Source of the DNA: Stenocarpella maydis
Taxonomy: Eukaryota; Ascomycota; Sordariomycetes; Diaporthales; Diaporthaceae
Direction of reading: 5' to 3'
Assembly (NCBI GenBank): GCA_002270565.1
Contig: NQMI01000057.1
Coordinates: forward strand, 62,001-126,000
DNA: 64,000 nucleotides
In this document: one piece after another, positions 45,919 to 59,029 of the stretch
Position numbering within the stretch: the stretch's first letter is position 1
How the letters are laid out: the number at the start of each line of letters is the position of its first letter
Program-made: the position numbers and the translations under genes
Notes under the pieces: generated by a model
What the model was told of the DNA's origin: nothing
Databases searched by the model: none
Seen by the model: the letters and a program-made list of their open reading frames with translations, nothing else

Positions 45919-47700
45919 TTTGTCTCCCGCTATGCGTTATGTCGAGGTGGTAGCCGAAGAGGCCAAGGGTTGGCATGCGCGTATGTGTTTACAATCAATG
46001 ATGGATCCTCGAGGACAGTAGCGACGCCTCGAGCGCGACTGTAACAAGCAGAGAGCAAGCAGATCACTCGAGGACTGAGACTCCTCAGCCAACACCGAAT
46101 GCCGTCTACCGAGATCTTGTCCAATGTGCGGAATTCACCTAAGCGATCACTTACTTTATCCAGTCCAGACAACGCGATATATAATGGCTGGATGCCAGCC
46201 CTATGCCACAGCCCAAACTGTGTCGACCAACAATGAGGATCTCGCAGGATGTGAGCACGAAAAGCTTGGTCTCAGTTTATTGAGCTTGCCCCTGGAGCCA
46301 CGGGCCGAGACGATGCTCGGCCCACAAGGCGACCACATCAAGCTCCGTGACGCACTTAGTAAAGGCCTGACTGGATCAAGATCGAGACGGCAAGAAGCAC
46401 ATCGGGCACGAGCGCGGTACGAGGCCTGCACGGTCTCACAGTGTGTATGCGCATGGGCAATGCGTCGAGAAAAGTGGTAAACCGGTTGGCACGCTGCATG
46501 TGAGTGGTACAGCAGGCAGCCTGTCCCGTGCCTAGTCTCAGCTGTAAGCCGGACTCTGCCTAAATCGGTCTCCGGAGACAGACGTACCTAGCTCGATAAC
46601 GTTACTCACTCGGGGAGTTCGCATATATTGGATTCTGATGAGCAAGATCCACACGTGGATGTTGGAAGGGTGTCGTGACTTGATTGACGAACGGATGACT
46701 GCAGCCGACGTCACCCAGGCTGCCTTTTGCTGATAGGCGAATTCAGCGCGAAGCCGGATGTTGGCCGGAAACGTTCAAGCCAATATACATGAAAGAAAGA
46801 GCGAGACACTGACGCCTAATCAGTGGCTCTTCCGCGGGACCACCGCCTCATTGACTAAACGCTTCATTTGTACCATCCTCGCCCAGCTCTTCTGCGGGCC
46901 GACAGCCCTGGGTACTGTCAGACACATTCAGCAGGCAACCCCATTTCCACATCTACAACTGGGTATCATCAACGCCCTTATCATCGTGGCTGACGAGAGG
47001 GTCCATCCAATATCCATACTCATCACCGAATGATTGCATCGCCCGTGTGCTTCCCTTCCCTTCCCTTGACCTCGCAGCAATGGCCTTTTGAGTGTTCCGT
47101 CGGCGTCATTCCTAGCTGGCACGTTCAGGAGGCAAGCTCGTGAGCTGAGGACCTGGCAATGCCATCGAATGACGCCTTGGGATTGTTGCTTTCAAGTGAC
47201 CCAGGCGTAACAGCCCATCTCATAACGCCGCCTCTGTTGCTTGCAACAGGGATGTGCCCCAAGCCCTGTGCAGACCTCCACTCTCCTCAGCTGACAGGTC
47301 TGGAGTGATGTAGCCTATTTTATATCTTGTGGGCGGTTCTCTCTCCAGATGACGCTGCCGTCTCGGCATTTTCTGCTTCTAAGATATGCTTGGGACCAAG
47401 GACGCTTTTTGATCCGAAAGTATCGCAGATGGCAGAGAGGAACTGGCTCCGGAAGCATTGCATTGTGGGTCCAAGGCCAGAAGGGGCACGGCTCTCGGAG
47501 CTGCCATCCGGAGGGAGCCTTGGTCCCAGCGTTGGGCCCGCCAATCAGCATGCTGTCATGCGCGCTCTGCGCGTCAAGCGCACCGTCCGCTTGCACAGAC
47601 ACAAAGATAATCTCTGAGCCTGATGGGCATGTAATTATTGAGAACACATAAGGCTCCGCTCTAGCCTCTGAACCCGGCTCTGGTGGCCTCGGGTTTGTAG
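45919..47700. other. Intergenic
   Basis: About 1.8 kb between two leftward genes. Frames up to about 140 codons occur but lack motifs. It includes the GTPase promoter at its left and the ADA2 3' region at its right. Confidence 0.5.
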
Positions 47701-49420
47701 CTAAGCCTTGGAAATGTAGCCCCAGGCAACCATACACTCAAAGACTGTGCTGGCCTTGCGCGAATCCCACGACGATGGGTTTTTGCTGCAGATCTCCTTG
47801 ACCTGTTTCTTCTTCAGAGAGCCATTACCCTTGACAGCTTCCCTGATAATTTCAGCTTTGACCATGACATAAGGCTTCGGCTGCATCCTGATAACTTCGC
47901 AGAGCCTAACCTCCTCGCTTGTGAGGAGATGATAATCGGGCATATCTTGGGTCAGCTGCATTGGCGTGACACCCGAAATGGGCTGTGGCACGTGGGTTGG
48001 CTTTTTGGATGAGTCGGCGCCGTTGGCCACAACAACGCTGCCACCGTTGACACCGTTCGCGTGGGTCCCATTCGTAAGCTTGACGTCTCCATCGGCCGTG
48101 GCCTCGCCGTTCTGGAGGCCGCTCTTCGCTGCTGGGCGTATCGGAAGCTCCGGTGCTACCAGAAGGGCGGCTCCGCTTGGGGGATCCGCCGGCGGTGGTT
48201 GCTTGTTACGCTGAGCCGCAGCCAGGCGTTCCCTGTCCATGGAGCCCATGGGGATCTTGTTCTGTGCGCGAGAAGCCTTGTCTTGCTCGTACTTCTCGCC
48301 ACTTTTGAGGTTGCCAACACCCATGTTGCGCCAATCCTGCAGCTGCGTGATTGCCTGGCGGAGGTTGAGCTCGTCAATGAGGCCCTGGTTGAAGTCCTCG
48401 AAGTCGTTGTGGTTCATCATACGCGCAAAGGGTTTGGCCTTGTTAAGTATGTCCCGCTCCTCTTTGGATCGTTTCTTGTCGAGCTTGGTGTTCTCTCGGT
48501 AGTCGAGGAGGTTGTGCTCGAAGATGACCTTTTTGCGTTCCACGCGTTGTGTCAGGCGGGAGTTGTAAATCTCCATGACGGTCAACTTGAGTTCCATTTC
48601 TGGTTCCAGCTGACCCGTATTGGGGTTGATGCCATCTCCAGGTTCGAACTGCATTAGCTGGACTGCCTCCTCGGCCTCGTTGGCATATTCGGTCTCGAAT
48701 TCGAGGCGGCCAGGCATGTAGCCCTGGATTTCGTGGCACGAGGGGACAGAGGCGGTTGGCTTGGTCTTTGGGGGCGGGGCGGGAGCGTTCTTTATGGCGT
48801 CTTTCCGCTCCTCAATTCTCCGTTTCTTGCGAGCCTGGAACTCCTCCCTGGTGATGGCATTCGCCAAGGCGGTATCTTTAGGACTACAGCGCTCAGGAAG
48901 CGGGAACTTGGAGGACTGGATGTAAACCTTGTCATAGTGGTCTCTGACCTCGTCCTTGGTACGGTACCCGCCAATGTGGTCTGCAATATCCGCCCAGGAG
49001 CCGAGACCATAGATCTCGCAGCCCTCAAGAAGCAGGAGCTCCTCGTCGGCCCCCCACTCCTCATCGTAGATTGGGAACGAATTCTGCTCTATAACTCGAT
49101 AAGGGTGTGTGGCAGGGCTGTGGCTATTGCTTGATGAGCCCTTGGAGAAGCACTGGACGCAGAGATCATAGTCGTTACAAGCTGCGTGGGCGCACCGTAT
49201 CCGGACCTGGCGGGACGATGGGAGGTTAGCGTCAGGACTGACAACTCAAGCTCGGGTGTTCCCGCCCTGGGCGTTGGACTGAGGGCGCAGTGAGGCGACA
49301 GTAGAGGACACAGGGATGGTGACTCACGGTGGATGTGATATCCACAGAACAAACGTCGCATATATACTTGACGCCGCCCTCGCTACCTCGGGTGGCAGTC
49401 TTCTTCCTAATGACAGCCAT
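47701..49420 (-). CDS. ADA2: SAGA/ADA histone acetyltransferase complex subunit Ada2
   Basis: Nuclear adaptor that stimulates the Gcn5 acetyltransferase in SAGA and ADA. Exon 1 is 49420-49328 (31 codons), the intron 49207-49327 and exon 2 49206-47701, 532 residues in all. Most of exon 2's first 110 codons have no ATG, so the full length is only seen by splicing. The ZZ zinc finger spans about residues 19-70 ([10 protein letters not shown], then [17 protein letters not shown]), its first cysteine pair being in exon 1. A SANT/Myb domain follows ([40 protein letters not shown]). The middle conserved block is [20 protein letters not shown] Gly/Asn-rich linker precedes the C-terminal SWIRM domain ([19 protein letters not shown] to WGYISKA). 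Architecture and length match fungal Ada2. Confidence 0.95.
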
Positions 49421-50587
49421 GGCAAGCCGGCGAGGGTCGAAGCGGCAATCAGTGGCACGGTGTCGGGGTCGCGATCGATCACGGTGACAGTCGGGGACGG
49501 TGGAGAGGAGAAGAGGTCGGATGCGCGTTGAATTCGGTCTAAAGGCCAACAAGGCCGAGGTATCATGCAGAGAATAGCAGGAATTGATGATGCGACACGT
49601 AAAGTCGATGCGTGGGAGTGCGCATTGATGGCAGATGAGCGTGGTCGTGGTGCCGAATTGATGCTGGACTGATGCGGAGGTGGAATCGCGGGCGAGCAAG
49701 TGTGGAGCCTGGGACGATGCAGTCAACTGGTCTATGTAGTATACACAACAATGTGGACCCTGAGCCTCATGAACCAACATGCCAGCTGACATACACTAGT
49801 CTAGTACTTGGAGTCTTGAGCTCCTGTGGGACGCTAACATGGCCGATAAGTACGATAAGCCTTCCAAGGCAGCAGAGGCTCACAGCAGACTGGCTTGGCC
49901 AAGCTGCCAAGCTGCAAGAAAGCGCGACTGCGAATTTTTGGGTGCATACTCATGTACGATGTACCGAGGTTTGAAATGGACAGCCGCGTGTTTGTTTGCC
50001 CCACAGTACATACCCAGGCTTACGAAGTACATATCTTAGATATACTAGACGGCAATCCATTGATTGATAGTTATGTGACGGCTCCAGAGAAAAGGTCTAC
50101 GTGCTTCCCTACGTATAGTCTACCAAGAAGGACTAAGTTTCTGGCCTGCCAACCCAGAGTGCGCCGAGATGCCTTTTCGCCTTGAACAGACACTTGGACG
50201 AGTTAGGAAATACGGCGATAAGAGATACGAATGCGACAAGCCGCCTGTCGAGAGTCGCGACAGCCAGACCAGATTGTCTGCTGGCGCCGGTTTCCCCGAA
50301 TTTTGACCCACCCCCAGCCGGGGCGAGGACTGCCCCACCAAGCCCGGACGAGTATGGCGGGGTATCAACGAGAGTAACACCACTGAATGTCAGGAGGGCC
50401 GTTGTCAGGTTTTGTTAGTTTACTAGTGCGCGCGTAATATTATTACTCTGACGTTCGAACCAACACGGCATATAAGAGCAGCTCATTCATTCTCTCGCCA
50501 TCTCGAGCCAGGCCCCTCTGCTATATTACTCCTCCCTGCAGTCGCCCCCTCCCATGTTTATGTTTACCTCCTCCCCCCCGCAGTAAT
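49421..50587. other. Intergenic, divergent promoter region
   Basis: About 1.2 kb between ADA2 (leftward) and the uridylyltransferase gene (rightward). No supportable gene. The last 100 bp is CT-rich leader sequence. Confidence 0.5.
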
Positions 50588-51991
<1,404 letters not shown>

Positions 51992-52261
51992 ATAGCACGT
52001 TTATAAAGAGCCACTCTGCACCCTATTTGTAACGCCATGTATTAAGTATTAGCACTATAGAGAATAGAGCCTGCACGCGGCCCATTCTCCCCATGGTGAG
52101 TAATATTCCAGGAAAACAGCATCATGGCAGGCAACATGCGCCTCAGTAATATTCGCCCTCCTAAAAGCCCACGCCGTGGTCTCTGCTGGTCCGAGTTGTC
52201 TTCCTCATACATACGCGGACCACTCGTTTCCTCTCCATCCACCGATGCATCCTACAAACCC

Positions 52262-52868
52262 TCAGTGGACATAGTGCCCGTATTGTGCAATCATCCACCA
52301 GCTGCCGCTGAATGCCGCCGCGAAGGGGAAGACATGCTCCCAGTTCAGGCTCACAGTCTTGAACACGAGCGCCTCGCTCGTGAAGTGCGCGGCCGCGACG
52401 AGGTGCGTGAGCAGGCACAGCTGGTACAGCACGGGGTCGTGCACGCGGTAGGCGCCGTAGACGCGGATGAGGCCCGCCAGCAGCGTGTACACGGCGAAGA
52501 GGCGCGCCGCGAGGGGGGTCACCTGGTCGACGCCCGTGGGCCTCGCGGCGGCGGCGGAGGGCGCGCCCGCCACGGGCTGCAGCTTGTCGACCGAGTCCGG
52601 GCGGCCGCCGGGGGACGTCGGGGGGCGGGGCACGAAGAGCCCGTTGTAGATGCGCCGCGTGTAGGCGAGGGTCATGAAGTTCTGCACCGCGTTGCCGATC
52701 GCGGCGACGGATACCTGGGGGAGGGGGGTTGAGGGTCAGCGGCGAGGCAAGGGGGGAGGAGGGAGATTGTTGGGCGGGCGCAGGGTGGCGGTCTGGTATG
52801 GGCTCGCTCACCAGCAGCAGATAGTAGGGGAGGAAGCCATCCTCGGCCGAAGGCAGGAGGGAGGCCAT
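52262..52868 (-). CDS. ERG28: Ergosterol biosynthesis scaffold protein Erg28
   Basis: ER-membrane scaffold that tethers the sterol C-4 demethylation enzymes (Erg25, Erg26, Erg27). Exon 1 is 52868-52812 (19 codons, MASLLPSAEDGFLPYYLLL), the intron 52715-52811 and exon 2 52714-52262, 169 residues in all. The exon join gives LLLVSVAAIGNAVQNFM, and TLAYTRRIYNG is the family motif. Four hydrophobic helices are visible, with AARLFAVYTLLAGLIRVYGAY and FTSEALVFKTVS as landmarks. A Pro/Ala-rich insertion of about 40 residues between helices 1 and 2 is longer than in yeast (148 residues). It shares a 270-bp convergent spacer with the uridylyltransferase gene. Confidence 0.93.
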
Positions 52869-53380
52869 TGTCGCGGCTCCGAGGTTATGGGGGTTTGGAA
52901 GCTTTGCTATGCGTCCTGCAAGGCCAATTGGCAGTATATGCGGGAGAGTCCACAAGTCGCAGCCTCAATTGGAGCTCGGGGAGGGATGCTGTCGGATCCT
53001 GGGCGATTGGAGTGTGTGGTGTGATGATCAAAGGTGGACGCTGTTCTTTAATTGTCCTCGGTGCCGAGACGGCCAAATCTACACCATGCCCGGCCGGAAG
53101 CGGATAACTACTATGGTCCTTGACGACTCCCCTTCCATTATCATCCAACGCAAGGCGTTTCTCTTCTTCAATACATGTGTCTCAATACGCTGCATTCAGA
53201 GATATTATAAACTCTCTACCTTGCCCCCACGACGACTGATTGTCTCACGTACTGACGTCTTTGTTCTCCCTCGAGCAACCTCTCTCTTTCACATTACTAA
53301 TAACAAAATGGATCCAAGAATCGAAAACACATTAGGTAGATACTACATGGTTCAAATTGAGCGACACACACCCAGGTCCA
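52869..53380. other. Intergenic
   Basis: About 510 bp between ERG28 and the peroxidase 3' end, both leftward. A short rightward frame with ATG at 53308 after a CT-rich stretch (MDPRIENTLG...) ends after about 35 codons and runs into the peroxidase 3' end; I do not call it a gene. Confidence 0.5.
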
Positions 53381-54765
53381 TCAGCAGTTTGAGCCCTGGC
53401 GGCCAATGCCGATGAGCCCAAGCAGCCCGCCGATTATGCTGCTCAGGAGGCCCGACAGGCCCGGGACGGAGGTGATGAGCTTGCCCTCCAGGAGCGCGCT
53501 GGCGATGGCCGGCACGTTCTTGGTGGACGCCATCCACGTCTTGACCTCGCACCTGTCATTGGGCACAAACGTCCTGACGGGTTGCGGCAGCACCTTGGTG
53601 CAGTCCGTGAGCGAGTTGATGTTGTTGACGCCCAGCAGGCTGAGGCGCACGTACTCGCGGGCATAGAGCTGTCGGACACGGGGCCTCGTGTTAGCAAGCA
53701 AGTTTTTCCTTGGGGGATGTGGCTGGCTTCTCGGGGGTCTGCACTTACCAGGTTCCACGGCAGCTGCGCGGCGTTGTTGGGCGCGGCGAAGGCAGTGAAC
53801 AGCCTGCTCATCCTGGGGTCTGCGGCCAGCTTGATGTCGCTTGGGAACTTGAAAACGCGGGCTGGAGCGTTCGGGTTGATGGTCTCGTTGTAGTAGAGCA
53901 TATCCCACACACCGGGAGTGCTATCCTGGGGATCGCCGGCCCTGCGCGGATCGACGAACCGCTGCTGGGCGGTGGAGTGCGCACCCAGGAGGGCCACCAG
54001 ACCGTTCGGCTGGATGGTCTTGTCCTGGAACAGCTTGATCAGGAAGTCGGCGCTGGCATCGACAGGCGGGAGAAGACCATCGGGGGCGGGCTTGGGGTTA
54101 TCCTTGCGCCCAATGTAGGTCTTGGTACGAGGACCCAGGGGGCAGACCACGGTCGCCACGTTGGCGCCCATCTGGACGAGGTCTGCTGCAGAGATCCCAT
54201 AGCCCTTGTACTTGGCGAACCACTTCTGGGTGAGCTGCACGATCTCCTCGAGACCGCGGTTTCCTGGTCGGCGGATCTCCTCCGTGTTCAAGATGAGCGA
54301 GCCATCGGCGCCGCCGTCCGGGCCTGTATTCTTGGACCATCCGGCGGCGTCGTGGAAACCAAGACGGACAGCTGCTCTCGCCGCGTTGGTGCATCTGCCA
54401 GACGGACCCTTGAAGGCTGTGACCATTTCGTTGGCGATATACTGCCACACACAGCAGGTGTCAGCCTTGCACTGTGGTGTGCCTAGCCTAGGAACGTTGG
54501 GATACGTCTCCAAACTCTCGCCGTCAGCTTGGCTGAGGATTGTTGCCTTGATATCCTTGCCAACAGGTGTGAGCTGGCTGTCCTGTAATGTCAAGAGGTC
54601 GCCGATGAGCTCGTTGGAGTTCAGTGCTGGGTCGACAGGGCCACCTTGACGTGACATGATGTTGGCCTTGATCTCATTAACGACCTTGGCCATGCCTGGG
54701 TGCGCTACGGCGTTTCCAATGAAGGCTGCGCCTGCGCAGGCAGTAGTAATGGCTGAGAACTTCAT
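53381..54765 (-). CDS. Secreted class II-like fungal haem peroxidase
   Basis: An extracellular haem peroxidase of the plant/fungal superfamily, the group that includes lignin and manganese peroxidases. Exon 1 is 54765-53749, the intron 53669-53748 (GTAAGT donor, TGCTAAC branch) and exon 2 53668-53381, 434 residues in all. MKFSAITTACAGAAFIGNAVA is a signal peptide. Distal residues are in RLGFHDAAGW (Arg134, His138) and the proximal His263 is in LVALLGAHSTAQQ. Many cysteines match the class II disulfide set. The position of lignin peroxidase's surface Trp, in the helix before the proximal His, is Ala here (LVALL), so direct oxidation of large aromatics through that site is unlikely. The C-terminus is unusually Gly/Leu-rich and hydrophobic (PGLSGLLSSIIGGLLGLIG) before the final RQGSNC. 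Ascomycete peroxidases of this type occur in plant-associated species. Confidence 0.9.
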
Positions 54766-54857
54766 TGTACTTGGTAGTGCGTGACTGAGCACAAAGGAAG
54801 GAAATAGTGCCTGAGGCAAGACTTGATGGAGAACGAATGAAACTTATGTGACTAAAG

Positions 54858-54894
<37 letters not shown>

Positions 54895-56951
54895 AATGCT
54901 ATGAGCGAAGGCGATGGTCCTTGTATCAACAACCCGAGGAGGCAACGAGGGCCATCTATTGATTTTATATCTAGCGGTTTGCCTTTCATCGTCACCACAT
55001 CGCGTGACGAGCTCGTACAGACCCTTCAGTATACGAGAAGGCTCATAATACCAACGTAGTTTCAAACACAAAACTCTTGGCCTCTTTCCTTCATCAAGAT
55101 TACTGTAAAGCCTTCGGAGTAGGTGGTTGTGAACGTACACGACTGATGTAGAGGAGTCCGAGGTCTTTGCGAACGCCGTTAAGCCTAGGACTGGATAGGC
55201 TATGAGACGGCTTGTTTGGGAGGACTTGGCATCCATCACAATGGGCTGTGGTGGTGGGCCTCAGGCTTTTGTCTCACGAGGTGGCTTCAGCTCGTGGTGT
55301 TGATTTGGGAGAGAGCTGGTAGGACCGTGCCATACATATGGCCTTGACAATGCTTTCAAGAACGCTATTTCGCTGACTGGCTGGAAGGCGTCTAGAAGTC
55401 GACCTTGCGCACCCCACCTCAGCCTTTATCCTGTTCAATGTTAGCTGCTCTGTGTTGAAGTAGCCGTGACTGTCTCCCTCCCTCCTGCTCGCTCGCTCGA
55501 AGTTGCGATATGCTTTCTGCAGCGGGGAATGTCAGCCTTCCACAGGTGCACTGCCAGCATTACAATGTTGCCATGATAAAGGTGGGCCGCGCTTGTACGA
55601 GGTATATCTTGGGAGGCCCAGCCCCCTGCATGTTATTGGTATCCTCGTGCGCTGTCCGTGCTTTGTCACAGCGGCGCAAAAGAGGCGTTCCTGAACTAAA
55701 CCACGGGAGGTGAAGGAGCGGCGCCACTACTAAAGCAGATCACCTGCGCTCGAGGCCCGAAGACAACATAACAAAGGGAAGTAGTCCATCCCATAATAGA
55801 AGTCCGGATGACACCAACACCCACGCCAGTCCGAGCCCTGCGCCGAGGCTTAAAGTGCCGACCCTGGTCGGTCGACGGGTGCCTGCGGCCACGATGCATA
55901 TGTTAAAAAGGCCAAGACCACCTGAGAATACGGTATCGCCAATGCTGTACGGTGCTTTGGTCAGCTTTTCAGCCGCACGCGCCGTATACTCTCTGGGCAC
56001 GCTCGCGGTATGGCCAAGAGCAGGCGGGTTGGTCGAGGAGAGGCGCCCGGAGGATACACACTCACTATACAGCGATGGGGTGTCTCCACAGTCCGTGAAC
56101 ACAGCTCAGGCAGCAACAGCCCTTCTGTCCTCTCAAGGTTGAAATGTGTCGTCCAAGATGGAAGAGAAAAACAGGCGCACATGGCGACAGCGAGGCGAAC
56201 GGTGTGCCTCTTCAAACGCACAGGAAGCTAAAACAGTTGTTGAGACCCGAATAGGTCGGAGAAAGGGTGTGCGTCATTGCCATCGGGCGTCCTGCGGAGT
56301 CCTGTTTCTCGTCCAGGAAAATTCGAAGCCCAGAGAGTCCTCAGCTCAGGCATCCGCCTCATTGTGGAATGCACCCATCAGACAAGTGCACGAGGCGCTG
56401 CTGGCTCCCTCCCGAAGCACAAGGGAGGGTGTCAAGAGGAATCCTGCGATATTGACATGACATAGATAGGTCCGCAGTGCTGGGTGGCTCGGCATTTGCA
56501 CTGAAAGTCAGACCAGCGCGGTCTATGGGATGGTTTCTCTCCAAATCAGAAAACCAGCATACAGGTAGCAGCCACTGTTCATTTTGGGATATCGCAGATG
56601 TCGATGTGGTTTGGCCTTTGCCATCTAAGACTAAAAGAAGCCTGGCGTTCGACCTGAATAAGTGCTGCCGGGTGGTTTCAGAATATGGATGATGGGTGTC
56701 GCCTTTGCCAGTGGCAGGGGTCAGAGGTTGGGCTTGAGAGACGGGCCACCCAAGTCCAGCCAGTAGCAGACGCGCTGGGAAGTACGTACCTCGTCAGGCC
56801 TCGGCCCCAAGATCTACTACTGTGTAACTGGTCCGGGAGCTCTTGGAGCTCTTGGGGCCCCATCAGTTTTCGTGGCCAGGCCAACCGGTTGGTCCAACAC
56901 CAATTCCTCCTCTGTCGACACCACTACCAAAGCCTCTATTTGAGCAGCGCC
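54766..56951. other. Intergenic
   Basis: About 2.2 kb between the leftward peroxidase and the rightward ketoreductase. It holds a CA/GA microsatellite (54858-54895) near the peroxidase start. A leftward open stretch at 55740-56100 encodes hydrophobic protein-like sequence but has no ATG and no clear splice partner. Confidence 0.5.
54858..54895. repeat. (CA)n(GA)n microsatellite
   Basis: About eight CA units followed directly by about ten GA units. It lies 93-130 bp upstream of the peroxidase ATG; on the coding strand it is a (TC)n(TG)n pyrimidine-rich tract of the kind common in fungal promoters and leaders. Confidence 0.9.
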
Positions 56952-57950
56952 ATGGCAGTCAGTGATTTCCTCTCGGCCGTGCCACAGCCAGTCCAACTGG
57001 GCCTGGCTGGCATCGGCACCCTCTACGTCGCGAGCCACATCTTGAGCTACGCCCGCCTGCTCCTCAATCTCTTCGTCCTCAGCGGTACCAACCTCCGGAA
57101 GTATGGCAAGCCAGGCTCCTGGGCTGTCGTGACGGGTGCATCCGATGGACTCGGAAAGGAATACGCAAAGCAGCTCGCTTCCAAGGGCTTCAACCTGGTG
57201 CTTGTTTCTCGCACCCAGTCCAAGCTTGAGGCATTGGCCTCTGAGATCGAGACCTCCAGCAAGCAGGGCGTGCAGACCAAGATCCTCGCCATGGACTACT
57301 CGCAGGACAACTCGGACGACTACGACCGCCTTTCCCAGCTCGTTCAAGGTCTCGACGTCGCCATCCTCATCAACAATGTCGGCCAAAGCCACTCGATCCC
57401 GGTTTCTTTCGTCGAGACAGATAAGAAGGAGTTGCAGGACATTGTAACCATCAACTGCCTCGGGACGTTGAAGACAACTCAGGTTATCGCACCGGGCATG
57501 GTCCAACGGAAGCGCGGGCTGATCCTCACCATGGGCTCCTTCGGCGGGTGGATGCCGATTCCGTATCTCGCAACCTACAGTGGCAGCAAGGCGTTCCTCC
57601 AGCACTGGAGCAGTGCGCTGGCTGGTGAGCTCAAGGAGAGCAACGTCGATGTCTACCTGGTCCTCTCGTATCTGGTGGTGTCGGCAATGAGCAAGATCAA
57701 GCGCCCGTCCGCCATGATCCCTACTCCTCGGCCATTCGTGCGGGCTACGCTCGGCAAGGTTGGACTTGGTGGCACTCAGAACATTGCATATACCTACACG
57801 CCCTGGTGGAGCCATGCCATTATGCAGTGGTGGGTCGAGAAGGCGCTTGGCTTTGGTAGCAAGATTGGAATTGGCTTCAACCTGAAGGCTCACAAAGACA
57901 TCCGTACCAGGGCTCTCCGCAAGGCAGCAAGGGAAGCAAAGAAGGAGTAG
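56952..57950 (+). CDS. IFA38: Very-long-chain 3-ketoacyl-CoA reductase
   Basis: ER-bound NADPH-dependent reductase for the second step of very-long-chain fatty-acid elongation. One exon, 332 residues, close to yeast Ifa38 (347). The N-terminal helix [19 protein letters not shown] anchors it to the ER. The SDR cofactor motif is [12 protein letters not shown] (residues 61-72), the structural motif NNVG is at 141-144, and the catalytic Ser196, Tyr209 and Lys213 lie in MGSFGGW and YSGSK. The C-terminus ends [10 protein letters not shown], a basic tail consistent with ER retention. The start is the ATG at 56952; the frame is open further upstream but that part is not conserved-looking. Its pathway partner, the dehydratase, is encoded at 24821-25570. 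Confidence 0.95.
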   Translation: MAVSDFLSAVPQPVQLGLAGIGTLYVASHILSYARLLLNLFVLSGTNLRKYGKPGSWAVVTGASDGLGKEYAKQLASKGFNLVLVSRTQSKLEALASEIETSSKQGVQTKILAMDYSQDNSDDYDRLSQLVQGLDVAILINNVGQSHSIPVSFVETDKKELQDIVTINCLGTLKTTQVIAPGMVQRKRGLILTMGSFGGWMPIPYLATYSGSKAFLQHWSSALAGELKESNVDVYLVLSYLVVSAMSKIKRPSAMIPTPRPFVRATLGKVGLGGTQNIAYTYTPWWSHAIMQWWVEKALGFGSKIGIGFNLKAHKDIRTRALRKAAREAKKE

Positions 57951-59029
57951 CAAAAGGAACTTGGACTTGACTATGAAGGGCACATGACAAAGGGGGCCTT
58001 GGAGATGGGGGATGGAAGACAGAAGGCAAGAGGCAATGTTTAAAGGATTCTTGCTCTAGAAATAAGGGCTATTGCTAGTTAGTTCCCAATACAGCCTAAT
58101 AGTGTAATGCTAGCTTTAGACTACCAATAAGCATTTTTGAGGAATAAGCCTGAAGATGTTCAGGCCTGACATGACTGGCTGTCATTGTCATACTCTGGGG
58201 ACAAGACAGAGTGGCATGTAACGGGGCATCTGTACGCATCACCTCGTCTGCTCAGGCGAGAGCTTTCTTGCCTGCTACATACTCGACTGAAACAATTCCA
58301 GGATGGCCTCGCCCTCCGGTATCTGATGGATTCGACCAGGCGACTGGTGTGAAACGTGGCATTGGCCACATCTGAATGGCATCACCCCGAGGGCCTGCAA
58401 GTATTTGAGAGCTGTTGTCCCCAAAGCAGCCTAGCGCGACGGCCCAGCGCGCCAGGTTCGCGTCTCCACCGAAAACTGGGGCCCAGCCTTCTTGAGTGCA
58501 CCTTGACCAGCTTGAGCCTGAGTGCTTGAGCGACCCCTGCAAAGAAATTGTGTTGACTGCATCAGAGAGCTGCAGTCGGCCAAACCATACCTCACCTCCC
58601 ACTACTCGCGTACCAAACCAGCCGCATCAGGTCACGACCACACTGGTCGACCGACCCGATAGCCATCCCCTCCACCCCAGGTAGCCAGTTTCCGGCTCAG
58701 CAACCTGCAACTGCACGCTCCTTGCTGCTGCTGCTGCTGCCGTCGCCGCTGCTAATAAAGCTCCTGCTCCTGCTCCTCCAAGCCCTCGACTCGGCGCGAC
58801 TCGACTGGCCAGGCCCCATTGATGTTGCGATAGCTTGGTGCCATTCGTTTGCCTCTGCGCAAGACGCACAAGTGGCCGAGGCGAAGCTGCTGCCGGCGAC
58901 CACTGGCCACAGTTCACCGACCATCGATCCTTGCCCTTCGCCGTCGACGACCAGTCCTGTTCCCAAGGAGTGGCGCTCCTGAGGTTTCGGCCCTGAAGCC
59001 CACGCCGTCGACATCGCGTTGCATCTCAC
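57951..59029. other. Intergenic
   Basis: About 1.1 kb between the ketoreductase and the nucleoporin gene. No supportable gene. A CTG microsatellite lies at 58723-58740, about 300 bp upstream of the nucleoporin start. Confidence 0.55.
58723..58740. repeat. TGC/CTG microsatellite
   Basis: Six tandem TGC-type units in the upstream region of the nucleoporin gene, followed by further degenerate CTC/CTG triplets to about 58785. Confidence 0.8.

Noticed and set aside
47315..47737. 140-codon leftward frame at the ADA2 3' end
   Set aside because: Overlaps the ADA2 stop in another frame and looks like 3' untranslated sequence.
53308..53415. Short frame starting MDPRIENTLG after a CT-rich stretch
   Set aside because: Only about 35 codons, overlaps the peroxidase 3' end, no supporting features.
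56817..57983. 388-codon leftward frame over the ketoreductase
   Set aside because: Antisense shadow; no domain features, while the sense frame has the full SDR active site.
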